DNA of 64,000 nucleotides from Prunella strophiata (lineage: Eukaryota; Chordata; Aves; Passeriformes; Prunellidae), in contig JAZBQD010000014.1 in assembly GCA_036583965.1 (NCBI GenBank), positions 44,635,490-44,699,489 of the forward strand. Reading direction: 5' to 3'. Made by a program: the position numbers and the translations under genes. This document shows positions 62,653-64,000 of this stretch, piece after piece (within the stretch, counting starts at the first letter, position 1; each line of letters opens with the position of its first letter). Under the pieces are notes generated by a model. That model searched no databases. It was not told where the DNA came from and saw only the letters and a list, made by a program, of their open reading frames with translations.

Positions 62653-63835
62653 AAGAATCCAGAACTGTAGGAAATTGTACAACATCATTAAGGTGTACAT
62701 AATTTTAGTCCAGTAAAAAAGACTTACAGCAAGGTAGTGTATCCATTATGTTCTGGAAATAAGCAGTATTACATTAGTGAAAAATATGGACCTACCTTAC
62801 TGTAAATACATCTGTGCTGCAGGCTAAGTATTGAACAGTATTTATGTGTAACTTTGACTAATCTCCTGTAGGAAAGAATCCATTTGCTATCCATTGCACT
62901 ACTTCCAGAAGCAGTTCTCATAACATTTCATGCTACTGATATGTATTTATTACATTACTTAATGCATCTCCTCAAATGTAGTCTCTATCAGTAGGGCAAT
63001 TTCAATACAATGCTATGTTGACTCCTTTTATTTACCCTAGAATATATTACTAAGTAAGTATTTTATGTAAAAAAAGTATTAAGAAGTAAATATTTCTACC
63101 ATCTTCTTAGTAACTGAATCTTTTACTGCACATTCTAGTCCTTTCCTCCCTACAAAGCCTATGGAAGCTGTTTGTACATTTTAATGTTTGAGAGTAAATA
63201 GAATCACCTCAGCACTAAGGAAATAATTTTTGATTCCTCTAAAATCCTCTAAATATGTAGCAAATCATGCAAAAAATTGTTTTTCTTAATTGATTGGTTT
63301 TCATGACTTGACAAGTGCACTAACAATAATCTACTAGCTCTTCACATCTACAGAATCTCACTAAGAAAAGAGGTAGACCTGGGTTTCTTACATCAAAAGC
63401 AGACAGCAATATTTCCCACTTGATCTTTTCTTAAATAGGAACACTTTAGAACTTGTTTATCCATTCCAAAGTAAAAGACTGCAAACCTATTCCTTCACAA
63501 GTTGCATTTAATAAGTAATGTCTGTCAAAAATTAAATAGTTTCTGGGTTTTAGAAACTGGTTGAAGGCATTTAACCCTAAAATGCATATATTTCTGCTTT
63601 TGCATATATTCCTCACCTGGCTTGGCAAAAAAAATCTGCGATGCACTGCAATTCATGCAGTTTTTGGAAGGCAAAGATTGTGATGGGACTTCACACATGC
63701 ACAGGTCACATGGAATTCATAGGTCAGGGGGAATGTTTATTCCCCACCAGCTCAGCATTTCCCACTCACCACACGTGGAATGTTTCCTCTGGAACCCCTG
63801 CACAGGAGAGCTGTTGATGAGCATGAGTGAGCTCA
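62653..63835. other. AT-rich flank, no gene recognised
   Basis: No exon, RNA gene or clear repeat seen. The last 200 bp become more GC-rich as the next CR1 fragment is approached. Confidence 0.45.
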
Positions 63836-63837
63836 GC

Positions 63838-63915
63838 ATAGCGCTGCGAAGATGATCGGGGGGCTGGAAGATGTAGCCCAGTGAGGGAGGCTGAGTGGGC
63901 TGGGCTTGTGCTCTG
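63838..63915 (+). mobile_element. Short CR1-like fragment at window edge
   Basis: AAGATGATCGGGGGGCTGGA, then GAGGGAGGCTGAGTGGGCTG and GGCTTGTG, resembling the CR1 text that encodes the end of the reverse transcriptase (KMIxGLExLxYEERLRELGL). Only about 80 bp long, so the call is tentative. Confidence 0.45.
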
Positions 63916-64000
63916 CACCAGGGGATGCAACAATAAAGAGGGCAGTAAAATAGCTGTTTTCTTAAGGTAGGGTAAACCCCAGAAATATGGATAGTGAGGA

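Overview
The window is vertebrate nuclear DNA, almost certainly from a bird. The introns and flanks are AT-rich. Nearly all recognisable repeats are CR1 LINE fragments with the avian-type 3' end, there is one avian-style solo LTR, and the only protein gene has clear vertebrate exon structure. I recognise one gene, PNPLA8 (calcium-independent phospholipase A2 gamma). It lies wholly on the minus strand between about 51.7 kb (promoter) and 15.7 kb (stop codon), and I could place all nine coding exons plus one 5' untranslated exon. The spliced reading frame is 2415 nt (804 residues plus stop). It carries a mitochondrial-type N-terminus, the DGGGTRG oxyanion/nucleotide motif, the GVSTG serine-lipase motif (Ser505), the DGG aspartate motif (Asp649) and a C-terminal SKL peroxisomal signal.

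Layout. 1-15 kb: intergenic DNA downstream of PNPLA8, with a solo LTR that has a perfect 6-bp target duplication (116-463), CR1 remnants and short hairpins; no gene recognised. 15.7-51.0 kb: PNPLA8 coding exons separated by introns of 0.7-17.8 kb. The largest intron holds a 2.3-kb CR1 ORF2 relic in the same orientation as the gene. The intron after the first coding exon starts with GC instead of GT and contains a microsatellite interrupted by a CR1 tail. 51.5-52.5 kb: a strong CpG island with a TATA-like element, two NRF-1-type motifs, GC boxes and a long G run. 52.5-53.1 kb: a GC-rich CR1 abutting the island. 53.6-57.7 kb: a dispersed-repeat (probably LTR-derived) sequence in which one 53-bp subunit has expanded to 66 nearly identical tandem copies. 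57.7-64 kb: AT-rich flank with no recognised gene.

The 3.5-kb, 53-bp minisatellite is the most unusual feature. Its unit lacks stop codons in all three minus-strand frames, so it produces three overlapping open frames of more than 1170 codons. These are most simply explained as a by-product of the repeat, but they deserve an expression check. No CRISPR, operon or other prokaryotic feature is expected or seen. The neighbours known in mammals (NRCAM on one side, THAP5/DNAJB9 on the other) were not recognised inside the window.
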